Positions 1 to 5,869 of a DNA stretch of 5,869 nt are shown in pieces. Where the stretch lies: assembly GCA_937897245.1 (NCBI GenBank), contig CALCBO010000135.1, positions 1 to 5,869 of the forward strand, written 5' to 3'. Source of the stretch: an uncultured Caryophanales bacterium. GTDB lineage: Bacteria > Bacillota_I > Bacilli_A > RF39 > UBA660. The translations under genes were made by a program, and so were the position numbers. The notes under the pieces were generated by a model. That model was not told the origin of the DNA. It did no database searches and saw only the letters and a program-made list of their open reading frames with translations. How positions within the stretch are numbered: position 1 is the first letter of the stretch; every line of letters begins with the position of its first letter.

Positions 1-693
1 GAAGTACAAGAAGAAATAGTAAAAATTCTTGATAAATTTGGCGAGCTAGAAGTGGAACTAGAAGCGGAACTAGAAGCGGAACTAGAAGCGAGAAAGAGTC
101 AATACAAGTTTTGGCGTGAAAAACTATTAAATGAAGAATATGAAACAAAATATTTACCTGAATTAGCGACAAACTTGGATAATAAAAGAAAACCAGTAAC
201 TAAAAGTGATAGAGAATCAGGAGAATATCCATATTATGGTGCTTCTGGAATAGTGGATTATGTTTCAAATTATATATTCGATGATGAATTATTATTAGTA
301 TCAGAAGATGGGGCAAATTTAAAAGCAAGAAGAACTCCAATTGCATTTTCTTCTTCTGGCAAAGTGTGGATTAATAATCATGCTCATGTTTTAAAATTTA
401 ATAGTATGATTACGCAGAAGTATGTTGAACATTATTTAAATATGATAGATTTAAGTGAATATATAACTGGTGCTTCACAACCTAAATTGAATCAAGAAAA
501 TTTAAATAAAATAAAAATTAATATTCCATCATCTATTGAAGAACAAGGAAAAATTGTAATTGCATTAGAAAGATTTGATACATTAATTAACGATATATCT
601 GATGGCCTTCCTGCAGAAATAAACTTACGAAGACAACAATATGAATATTATAGAAATAAATTACTAAGTTTTGAGGAATTAAATAATGGATAA
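1..693 (+). CDS. hsdS: Type I restriction-modification specificity subunit HsdS, C-terminal part (5' end outside window)
   Basis: HsdS is the DNA-recognition subunit of type I restriction-modification enzymes. Its two target-recognition domains (TRDs) each read half of a bipartite site, and conserved helices between them set the spacing and bind HsdM and HsdR. The frame is open from base 1, so the gene enters from the left edge; the GTG at 52 is an internal Val codon, not a start. Of the 230 residues visible, 1-43 form the central conserved region (EVQEEIVKILDKF, then ELEA repeats, then ARKSQYKFWREKLL). Residues about 45-178 are the second TRD, ending in the typical TGASQPKLNQENL segment. Residues about 180-222 repeat the conserved region (EEQGKIVIALERFDTLI, then RRQQYEYYRNKLL), giving the pseudo-symmetry characteristic of HsdS. 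TRD1 is missing because of the window edge. The last 8 nt overlap the next gene. The family call is secure; the DNA target cannot be read from sequence. Confidence 0.95.
   Translation, partial: EVQEEIVKILDKFGELEVELEAELEAELEARKSQYKFWREKLLNEEYETKYLPELATNLDNKRKPVTKSDRESGEYPYYGASGIVDYVSNYIFDDELLLVSEDGANLKARRTPIAFSSSGKVWINNHAHVLKFNSMITQKYVEHYLNMIDLSEYITGASQPKLNQENLNKIKINIPSSIEEQGKIVIALERFDTLINDISDGLPAEINLRRQQYEYYRNKLLSFEELNNG
43..90 (+). repeat. 12-bp tandem repeat in the hsdS central linker (TAEL-type, three perfect copies plus one degenerate)
   Basis: The unit GAACTAGAAGCG (Glu-Leu-Glu-Ala) occurs three times without mismatch at 55-66, 67-78 and 79-90. A degenerate copy, GAGCTAGAAGTG, precedes it at 43-54 with two differences. 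The unit is a multiple of three, so gain or loss of a copy keeps the reading frame. It sits exactly between the two half-regions of HsdS. This is the position of the TAEL repeats of EcoR124I and EcoR124II, where two versus three copies change the non-specific spacer of the DNA target from 6 to 7 bp (established for that family). That copy number varies here too is an inference. Confidence 0.9.
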
Positions 694-1765
694 TGCTTTA
701 CTAAATAATTTGGAAGATGTTTACGAAAAAATTAAGAGTGATTTAGATATATCTACAGAAAAAATAAAAGTTGATTTATTATATGCATTTAATGGAACAG
801 GGAAAACCAGATTATCGCGATTATTTACAGATTTACTAGAAGATAAAGTACTATGTTTTAATTCAATGTTTCAAGATGAATTTTATTGGGATAATAGTAA
901 TTCAATATTAGTTTTTAATAAAAATTCATGGATTGCAAAGTTTGTAATAGATCAGGGATTAGAAAACACAATAGAGAGTAATTTCCAATTGTTTTGTGAT
1001 AATACAGTTGAAGCATCTTTGGATTTAGAACTTGGAATAGTTGAGTTTAGAGCAAAGACAATTGATGGATATGATGAAAATATAAAAATATCAAAAGCTG
1101 AAGAAAGTATATTTATTTGGTCGGTTTTTTATACATTTATCGATTCCATGATTTATGAATTAAATGAGACTGAAGAAAATAGATCTACTGATATATTTAA
1201 TAACATCGAATATCTAATTATTGATGATCCAGTTTCTTCTATTGATGATATAAAAATATTAAATATAGCCGTAAAAATTTTTGATTTAATTGAGAAATTT
1301 AATAGTATTTCTAGCAAAAAACCTAGTATATTAATTACAACACATCATGCACTGTTTTATAATTCAATCTATAACCTTTTTAATAGAGCTAATTATATAA
1401 GTTTTAAATCTTATATTTTGGATAAAAAGAACTATAATTACTCATTAAATAAAAAAGGTGATTCACCATTTGGGTATCATTTAATCTTAGTTGACAAGAT
1501 TAAAAAAGCAATTGATAACTCAGAACTTGAAAAAATACATTTTAATATGTTTAGAATTTTATTGGAAAAAACAGCCAATTACTTTGGATATAAAAAATAT
1601 GATGAATGTTTGCCTGAAAAAGAATATAAGAAAGAAATAATAAAACTAATAAGTTTATATAGTCATGGAAGTTTGCCAGAATTTGAATATTCAGAACTGA
1701 CTGATCATGAAAAAGAAATGTTTATAGATGCCTTTAATGATTTTGTTAATTACTATAAGATGTAA
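686..1765 (+). CDS. prrC: PrrC-like anticodon nuclease: ABC-type ATPase with C-terminal tRNase domain
   Basis: This is a predicted NTP-controlled tRNA-cleaving toxin of the PrrC/RloC group, 359 residues (E. coli PrrC is 396). The N-terminal ATPase part has a Walker A variant AFNGTGKT (34-41), a degenerate ABC signature ISKAEE (135-140), Walker B and D-loop LIIDDPVSSID (177-187), and a switch His in ILITTHH (215-221). The C-terminal domain carries R290-x3-E294-x32-H327, matching the PrrC catalytic triad Arg320-Glu324-His356 (from memory; 31 residues between Glu and His). KKGDSPFGY (256-264) resembles the PrrC anticodon-recognition peptide KYGDSNKSFSY, with D259 at the place of Asp287. The start ATG at 686 overlaps the hsdS stop by 8 nt and has GAGG at 673-676. 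Its position between hsdS and hsdR fits a latent nuclease held in check by the restriction complex. In PrrC the target is tRNA-Lys; the target here is inference. Alternative: a related AAA ATPase with a different HEPN-type RNase specificity. Confidence 0.75.
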   Translation: MDNALLNNLEDVYEKIKSDLDISTEKIKVDLLYAFNGTGKTRLSRLFTDLLEDKVLCFNSMFQDEFYWDNSNSILVFNKNSWIAKFVIDQGLENTIESNFQLFCDNTVEASLDLELGIVEFRAKTIDGYDENIKISKAEESIFIWSVFYTFIDSMIYELNETEENRSTDIFNNIEYLIIDDPVSSIDDIKILNIAVKIFDLIEKFNSISSKKPSILITTHHALFYNSIYNLFNRANYISFKSYILDKKNYNYSLNKKGDSPFGYHLILVDKIKKAIDNSELEKIHFNMFRILLEKTANYFGYKKYDECLPEKEYKKEIIKLISLYSHGSLPEFEYSELTDHEKEMFIDAFNDFVNYYKM

Positions 1766-1801
1766 TTAATAGCAAAATATCTTAATAAAATTGCTTTTTA
1801 T

Positions 1802-1809
1802 GGAGGTGG
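1802..1809 (+). promoter_or_regulatory. Strong ribosome binding site of the zinc-ribbon gene
   Basis: GGAGGTGG lies 5-8 nt upstream of the ATG at 1815, an ideal spacing. It decides the start: the in-frame TTG at 1791 and ATG at 1800 lie before or inside this site and have no Shine-Dalgarno sequence of their own. Confidence 0.8.
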
Positions 1810-1814
1810 ATGAA

Positions 1815-2030
1815 ATGAATGAAATTATTTGTAAAAAATGTGGTATGAAATATGGTTATGAATTATGTGGGCCAGTTTATCCAGGTTGTAAAGATAGAGA
1901 AACTGCTGACTGCCCTTATTGTGGAAAAACTGGTTATTCTACAATTACTAGCCAAATACTTGTTGTTACTAAGCTAGAAAAAGATGATAGCCCTATTGAA
2001 AATAATAAAGAAGGTGAATCAGATGAATAA
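1815..2030 (+). CDS. Small cysteine-rich zinc-ribbon-like protein of unknown function, embedded in the hsd operon
   Basis: A 71-residue soluble protein that I cannot assign to a named family. It has two CxxC knuckles, CKKC at 6-9 and CPYC at 33-36, the arrangement of a zinc ribbon, with two further cysteines at 18 and 25. The C-terminal tail (about 58-71) is strongly acidic and probably disordered (EKDDSPIENNKEGESDE). There is no signal peptide or membrane segment. The gene starts 49 bp after the anticodon-nuclease gene with its own strong ribosome binding site, and its last 8 nt overlap the hsdR start, so it is probably co-translated with hsdR. The classical E. coli prr locus has no gene here. 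Context suggests an accessory or control factor for the restriction enzyme or the nuclease (inference only). A role as an unrelated cargo gene cannot be excluded. Confidence 0.75.
   Translation: MNEIICKKCGMKYGYELCGPVYPGCKDRETADCPYCGKTGYSTITSQILVVTKLEKDDSPIENNKEGESDE
2011..2016 (+). promoter_or_regulatory. Ribosome binding site of hsdR, inside the upstream gene
   Basis: AAGGTG (preceded by AAAG) lies 6 nt before the ATG at 2023 and within the coding region of the zinc-ribbon gene. It supports 2023 over the earlier in-frame ATG at 1984, which has no Shine-Dalgarno sequence and would extend the overlap to 47 nt. Confidence 0.7.
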
Positions 2031-5000
2031 TATAGATTTGATAAGTGAAAGTAACAATTCTACTGTATTATCTGAATATATAAGTTTAAATAGAGTAGCT
2101 ACATCTTTTCAAAGTGAAGATGCTCTTGAGAAGGAACTAATTAAAACATTAGTTGATCAAGGATATGAAAGATTAACTATCAACTCTGAGGATGAGCTGA
2201 TTCTTAACTTAAGAAGACAATTAGAAAAATTAAATAATTATACTTTTACTGATGGGGAATGGGATTCATTCTTTACTAAGGTAATTGCTAATAAGAATGA
2301 TTATATTATTGAGAAAACAAGATTAATACAAGAGGATTATAAGCAAGAAATAAAACTTGATTCTGGTATAACTAAGAATATTTATTTAATTGATAAAAAT
2401 AATATTCATAATAACAGTCTTCAAGTATTAAATCAATATTCTAACAATGATGGAAATTATGATAATAGATATGATGTTACTATTTTGGTGAATGGTCTTC
2501 CTTTAGTTCACATTGAGTTAAAGAAAAGAGGAATTAATCTAAGAGAAGCATTTAATCAAATAGAAAGATATCAAAGAGATTCTTTCTGGGCAGGATCAGG
2601 ATTATATAACTTTGTTCAAATATTTGTTATTTCAAATGGAACATTAACTAAGTATTATTCAAATACTACAAGAGAATTCCATATTAATAATCAAAAGAAA
2701 AAGAAGTCGAACTCATTTGAATTTACTTCATATTGGGCAGATCAAAAAAATAATGGTATTACTGATTTAATTGATTTCGCTAAGACATTCTTTACTAAAC
2801 ATACATTATTAAATGTATTGACTAAATATTGTGTGTTTACAACTGAAGAAGATTTACTTGTAATGCGACCATACCAAATTGTAGCTACAGAAAAGATATT
2901 AAATAGAATAACTATTGCATATAACAATAAGTTCTATGGAACAATAAAGTCAGGTGGATATATTTGGCATACAACAGGATCCGGAAAAACTTTAACTTCA
3001 TTTAAGACTTCGCAATTAGCAAGTAAGTTAGATTTTATAGATAAAGTATTATTCGTAGTTGATAGAAAAGATCTAGACTATCAAACAATGAAAGAATACG
3101 ATAGATTTAAAGAAGGAGCTGCTAACTCAAATACATCAACAAAAGTATTAGAAGAACAATTAAATGATCCAAATGCTAAGATAATCATTACTACTATTCA
3201 AAAACTATCTCAATTTATAAAAAAGAATGGGGATAGTGAAGTGTTTAATAAACATGTAGTATTTATATTTGATGAATGTCATAGATCACAATTTGGAGAT
3301 ATGCATAAAGCAATTATTAAGAAGTTTAATAAATATTATTTATTTGGCTTTACTGGAACTCCTATATTCCCAGAAAATGCAAGAACAATTAAAGGTCTAG
3401 TAGAAACAACAGAACAGATTTTTGGAGAAAGATTACATACTTATACAATAGTAAATGCTATAGCTGATAAAAATGTATTACCATTCAGATATGAATATGT
3501 TGGTAGAGTTGATATAGCAAATAATGTCAAAGATGAAAAAGTATATAACATAGATGAAGAAAAACTATTTGATAATCAAATTAGAATTGGATTAATTACA
3601 AATTACATAATTGATCATTTTAGTACAAAGACTAAAACATCAGAAAGTTATGTATATTCGACATTAGATAATGTTGTTGCAGTTGCTAAAAAACGTGATG
3701 CAGAAGAAATAAAATCTAAGAAGAGTATTAATGGATTTAATTCAATATTTGCCGTATCAAGTATTAAAATGGCTAAAGAATATTATACTGAATTTAAAAA
3801 GGAACTGGCATTAAAAAATAGTAATTTAAAAGTGGCATTAATATATTCATATGGAGTTAATGGAGAAGATGGAGTAATTGATGAAAATTCTGAATCAACA
3901 GAAGCATTAAGTACTGATGATAGAACATTTTTAGATAATGCAATTCAAGATTATAATAAAATGTTTGGATGCAATTATGATACTTCATCAGAAAGCTTTC
4001 AAGCATATTATAAAGATGTTTCTTTAAGGATGAAGAACAGAGAAATAGATATTTTGATAGTAGCCAATATGTTCTTAACAGGATTTGATGCTAAGACATT
4101 GAATACATTATGGGTAGATAAGAACTTAAAATGGCATGGATTAATTCAAGCATTTTCAAGAACCAACAGAATACTAAATAGTGTTAAAACTTATGGTAAT
4201 ATAGTTTCATTTAGAAATTTAGAAAATAGATTAAATGAAGCATTAGCAAAATTTGGTGATGAAAATGCACATGGCATTGTATTATTAAAGCCATATAATG
4301 ATTATTATTATGGATATGATAATGGAGATAATGATAAATTTGAGGGTTATACATCATTAGTTGAAAAGTTAACCTCTAAATTTGCTCCAGGAGAATTAAT
4401 GCAAAGCGAAACAGAACAAAAAGAATTTATAAAACTATATGGTGCAATATTAAAAGTAACAAATATATTATCTTCATTTGATGAGTTTAAAGATGAAGAA
4501 TTACTTAATGAGAGAGATAAGCAAGATTACCACAGTATTTATATTGAACTTTATAATGAATACAGAAATAAAGCTAAGCAAGAAAAAGCTGATGTTACAG
4601 AAGATGTAGTTTTTGAAATGGAATTAATTAAATCAATAGAAGTTAATATTGATTATATCTTAAGTTTAGTTAAAAAATATCATGACAGTAACATGGAAGA
4701 TAAAGAAATTCTTGTAACTATTCAAAAGACTATCATGGCTAGCCCAGATTTAAGAAATAAAAAAGATTTAATCATGGCATTCATTGAATCTTTAGATCAA
4801 GATTCAAATGTATATGCTGATTTTGAATCATTTATGAATAGTAAAAAGAAAGAAGAATTAGATAAGATAATTGCTGAAGAAAATCTTAATAAGGAAGAAA
4901 CTTATAACTTTATTCAAAGATCATTTGAACAAGGAAGAGTAGAAACTAATGGTACAGAAGTATCAACAATACTTCCGCCAATGAGCATGTTTACTCCTAA

Positions 5001-5091
5001 TAATGATAGACAAGAGAAGAAGAATAAAGTTATAGATAAATTATTAGAGTTTTTCGATAAATTCTTCAGCATATCTAACAACAAATTCTAA
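2023..5091 (+). CDS. hsdR: Type I restriction enzyme endonuclease/translocase subunit HsdR (EcoR124-like)
   Basis: HsdR is the motor and nuclease subunit of the type I enzyme: with HsdM and HsdS it binds unmodified sites, pumps DNA by ATP hydrolysis and cuts at a distance. The protein is 1022 residues, close to full length (EcoR124I HsdR is 1038). The N-terminal PD-(D/E)xK nuclease shows D151, E165-L-K167 and a QxxxY motif at Q179-Y183. From memory these are the same residue numbers as in EcoR124I HsdR, which strongly supports the start at 2023. The SF2 helicase motor follows: Walker A TTGSGKT (317-323), DECH box (417-420), TGTP (444-447), motif V region LIVANMFLTGFD (678-689) and motif VI QAFSRTNR (709-716). 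The rest is a helical C-terminal domain expected to contact HsdM/HsdS. The first 8 nt overlap the zinc-ribbon gene. No frameshift or missing catalytic residue is seen, so it should be active if hsdM is intact upstream. Confidence 0.97.
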   Translation: MNNIDLISESNNSTVLSEYISLNRVATSFQSEDALEKELIKTLVDQGYERLTINSEDELILNLRRQLEKLNNYTFTDGEWDSFFTKVIANKNDYIIEKTRLIQEDYKQEIKLDSGITKNIYLIDKNNIHNNSLQVLNQYSNNDGNYDNRYDVTILVNGLPLVHIELKKRGINLREAFNQIERYQRDSFWAGSGLYNFVQIFVISNGTLTKYYSNTTREFHINNQKKKKSNSFEFTSYWADQKNNGITDLIDFAKTFFTKHTLLNVLTKYCVFTTEEDLLVMRPYQIVATEKILNRITIAYNNKFYGTIKSGGYIWHTTGSGKTLTSFKTSQLASKLDFIDKVLFVVDRKDLDYQTMKEYDRFKEGAANSNTSTKVLEEQLNDPNAKIIITTIQKLSQFIKKNGDSEVFNKHVVFIFDECHRSQFGDMHKAIIKKFNKYYLFGFTGTPIFPENARTIKGLVETTEQIFGERLHTYTIVNAIADKNVLPFRYEYVGRVDIANNVKDEKVYNIDEEKLFDNQIRIGLITNYIIDHFSTKTKTSESYVYSTLDNVVAVAKKRDAEEIKSKKSINGFNSIFAVSSIKMAKEYYTEFKKELALKNSNLKVALIYSYGVNGEDGVIDENSESTEALSTDDRTFLDNAIQDYNKMFGCNYDTSSESFQAYYKDVSLRMKNREIDILIVANMFLTGFDAKTLNTLWVDKNLKWHGLIQAFSRTNRILNSVKTYGNIVSFRNLENRLNEALAKFGDENAHGIVLLKPYNDYYYGYDNGDNDKFEGYTSLVEKLTSKFAPGELMQSETEQKEFIKLYGAILKVTNILSSFDEFKDEELLNERDKQDYHSIYIELYNEYRNKAKQEKADVTEDVVFEMELIKSIEVNIDYILSLVKKYHDSNMEDKEILVTIQKTIMASPDLRNKKDLIMAFIESLDQDSNVYADFESFMNSKKKEELDKIIAEENLNKEETYNFIQRSFEQGRVETNGTEVSTILPPMSMFTPNNDRQEKKNKVIDKLLEFFDKFFSISNNKF

Positions 5092-5096
5092 TTTAG

Positions 5097-5105
5097 TGGT
5101 ATAAT
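5097..5105 (+). promoter_or_regulatory. Extended -10 promoter-like element upstream of the amidohydrolase gene
   Basis: TGGTATAAT is a perfect extended -10 (TGnTATAAT) 6 nt after the hsdR stop. No good -35 is visible; CTAACA at 5075-5080 is a weak match with a 19-bp spacer, but an extended -10 can work without one. A start near 5112 would give a leader of about 60 nt. Because the surrounding DNA is very AT-rich, a chance match to TATAAT is possible; the TGn extension makes it more credible. Confidence 0.5.
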
Positions 5106-5118
5106 ATATATAAATAAT

Positions 5119-5159
5119 AGAGTGTGTTTCATTTTTAAGATGGAATATGCTCTTTTTTT
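5119..5159 (+). terminator. Rho-independent terminator after hsdR
   Basis: The left arm AGAGTGTGTTTCAT (5119-5132) and right arm ATGGAATATGCTCT (5140-5153) can form 14 continuous base pairs in the + strand transcript, four of them G-U, around a 7-nt loop. A run of seven T (5153-5159) follows at once. It ends the hsd operon transcript. All four wobble pairs have their G and U placed so that the minus-strand transcript would not pair well, so it acts mainly in the + direction. It also lies inside the predicted leader of the next gene. Confidence 0.8.
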
Positions 5160-5173
5160 AAGGAAGTGATTAT

Positions 5174-5848
5174 ATGAATAATACAATAATTGATGCCCAT
5201 AGTCATATTGGAAAAGATAATACTTGGGAATTAATTGGTACTTTAAAAGAGTATTTAAAAGAAGCACAAGAAATAGGTATAACAGAAAGTCTATTAATGC
5301 CTACTCCTATGCCTATAATAAAAATAGCTAACTATGAAATAACCCCAATTATGTTAGGAATTTATGACGAAGAGTATTTTATTGTCCAAAGAATAAAAGA
5401 TAAAATAGAAGAAAAAGGAATACTGGTTAATAATAATCCATATCAATATGTAAATGAATTACTCTATCAACAAATAAAAAGGAATAAAAGTAGTATTAAA
5501 CTTCACTTTATTCCTCTAATTCATCCTTTATTTGATACTAAAGAATACCTAGAACAAATAATTAATAAGTATAATCCAATAGCCTTTAAAATACATGGTT
5601 ATTCTTCTATACTAAGTCCTAAAGAAATAACTAATGATTTCTGGGAATTAATAGAATATTATAATATTCCCTGTATTATTCATACTGACTGTGATACTTC
5701 TAAAGATGAAGAATCTATTGACACTATTTATCGAAATGAAAACTCTCCTCTTAATTGGTTATCTATACGACGAGATTCATGTCTTTCACTACCAATTATT
5801 CTAAGTCCTCCAGCAGCAATTACTTTTTCTTTTTCTTCTTGGATTTGA
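5174..5848 (+). CDS. Amidohydrolase-family protein, C-terminally truncated and chimeric at its 3' end
   Basis: This is the N-terminal part of a metal-dependent hydrolase of the amidohydrolase (Amidohydro_2-like, TIM-barrel) type. IDAHSHIG carries the metal-binding HxH pair (H9, H11) at the end of the first strand. H141 in AFKIHGYS and H170 in IIHTDCD are candidate further metal ligands. The substrate is unknown. The start ATG at 5174 has AAGGAAGTG at 5160-5168. The ORF runs to a TGA at 5846-5848 (224 residues), but only about residues 1-196 look genuine. From 5762 on the reading is antisense to a secA fragment, so residues 197-224 are not native. Family members usually run to about 250-300 residues, and the C-terminal strands with the usual catalytic Asp are absent. 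The gene is therefore broken, or the contig is wrongly joined here. It is separated from the hsd operon by a terminator and is probably not part of the defence locus. Confidence 0.75.
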   Translation: MNNTIIDAHSHIGKDNTWELIGTLKEYLKEAQEIGITESLLMPTPMPIIKIANYEITPIMLGIYDEEYFIVQRIKDKIEEKGILVNNNPYQYVNELLYQQIKRNKSSIKLHFIPLIHPLFDTKEYLEQIINKYNPIAFKIHGYSSILSPKEITNDFWELIEYYNIPCIIHTDCDTSKDEESIDTIYRNENSPLNWLSIRRDSCLSLPIILSPPAAITFSFSSWI

Positions 5849-5869
5849 GGTCTATATTTATCCTCAATT
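5746..5869 (-). pseudogene. secA: SecA preprotein translocase ATPase fragment (both ends missing)
   Basis: Read on the minus strand from 5868 down to 5746, 41 codons give [16 protein letters not shown], then [20 protein letters not shown], then NQLRG. This is the highly conserved SecA segment just before the arginine-finger motif, which normally goes on as RGRSGRQGD. SecA is the ATPase that drives protein export through SecYEG. The upstream codons lie beyond the right edge. Downstream, homology stops after NQLRG: the next codons give EFSFR and a stop at 5730-5728, instead of the expected RSGRQGD. The fragment cannot be functional as it stands, since it lacks the second-half motor motif and the C-terminal domains. 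The family call is secure from the near-invariant [14 protein letters not shown] string. Whether the break is biological or an assembly artefact is open. Confidence 0.92.

Noticed and set aside
52..693. An ORF starting at GTG 52 as the full hsdS-like gene
   Set aside because: The same frame is open to base 1 and encodes the conserved EVQEEIVKILDKF segment. GTG 52 is a Val codon inside the repeat region with no ribosome binding site.
1771..1799. Possible terminator between the nuclease and zinc-ribbon genes (AGCAA / TTGCT arms, then TTTTT)
   Set aside because: The stem is only 5 bp with a 15-nt loop, so it is too weak to call. At most it could give slight attenuation between prrC-like and the downstream genes.
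1791..1814. Upstream TTG (1791) or ATG (1800) starts for the zinc-ribbon gene
   Set aside because: The strong GGAGGTGG at 1802-1809 lies downstream of or overlaps these codons and is ideally spaced to ATG 1815.
1984..2022. ATG 1984 as hsdR start
   Set aside because: It has no ribosome binding site, a large overlap with the preceding gene and an atypical 13-residue extension. ATG 2023 has AAGGTG at good spacing and gives EcoR124-like numbering.
2742..2927. Minus-strand 61-residue ORF within hsdR
   Set aside because: It is antisense to well-conserved hsdR coding sequence, with no ribosome binding site evidence and no recognisable domain.
5762..5848. C-terminal 28 residues of the amidohydrolase ORF as a real protein tail
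   Set aside because: The minus strand of the same bases encodes a near-invariant SecA motif, so the + reading is a shadow.
1..5869. CRISPR array, tRNA/rRNA genes, insertion sequences or recombinase genes near hsdS
   Set aside because: No regularly spaced repeats, tRNA-like cloverleaf, terminal inverted repeats or transposase/integrase reading frames were seen. Any hsdS-shuffling recombinase would have to be outside the window.

Overview
The window is AT-rich, prefers AGA for Arg, ends its complete genes with TAA, uses TGG for Trp and has strong AGGAGG-type ribosome binding sites. This points to a low-GC Gram-positive lineage (Bacillota or a Mollicutes/Erysipelotrichia-like relative), but the sequence does not resolve the species. 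Both ends cut through genes, so it looks like a complete short contig or an arbitrary cut.

Bases 1-5091 hold the distal part of a type I restriction-modification locus, all on the + strand: the second half of hsdS (1-693), a PrrC-like anticodon nuclease fused to an ABC-type ATPase (686-1765), a 71-residue cysteine-rich zinc-ribbon-like protein (1815-2030) and a full-length hsdR (2023-5091). hsdM and the first target-recognition domain of HsdS must lie upstream, outside the window. The order hsdS - anticodon nuclease - hsdR matches, from memory, the E. coli prr locus (hsdM-hsdS-prrC-hsdR). There the DNA restriction enzyme is the first line of phage defence and holds the tRNA-cutting PrrC silent until a phage disables restriction. 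The small zinc protein is an extra gene that the classical prr locus lacks. It is the least explained member of the operon. Both tight junctions (hsdS/prrC-like and zinc protein/hsdR) are 8-nt overlaps of the form ATGRATAA, which suggests translational coupling. A three-copy 12-bp repeat in the central linker of hsdS resembles the EcoR124 TAEL repeats, whose copy number changes the DNA target.

Bases 5092-5173 hold an extended -10 promoter-like element followed by a 14-bp hairpin and a T-run. This is most likely the hsdR operon terminator, and possibly an attenuator for the next gene.

Bases 5174 to about 5760 encode the N-terminal two-thirds of an amidohydrolase-family protein. At about 5746-5760 it runs into a minus-strand fragment of secA (motif [16 protein letters not shown]), joined over a roughly 15-bp segment that fits both genes. 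The last 28 residues of the apparent amidohydrolase ORF are therefore antisense to secA. The join is either a real rearrangement or, quite plausibly at a contig end, an assembly or amplification chimera.
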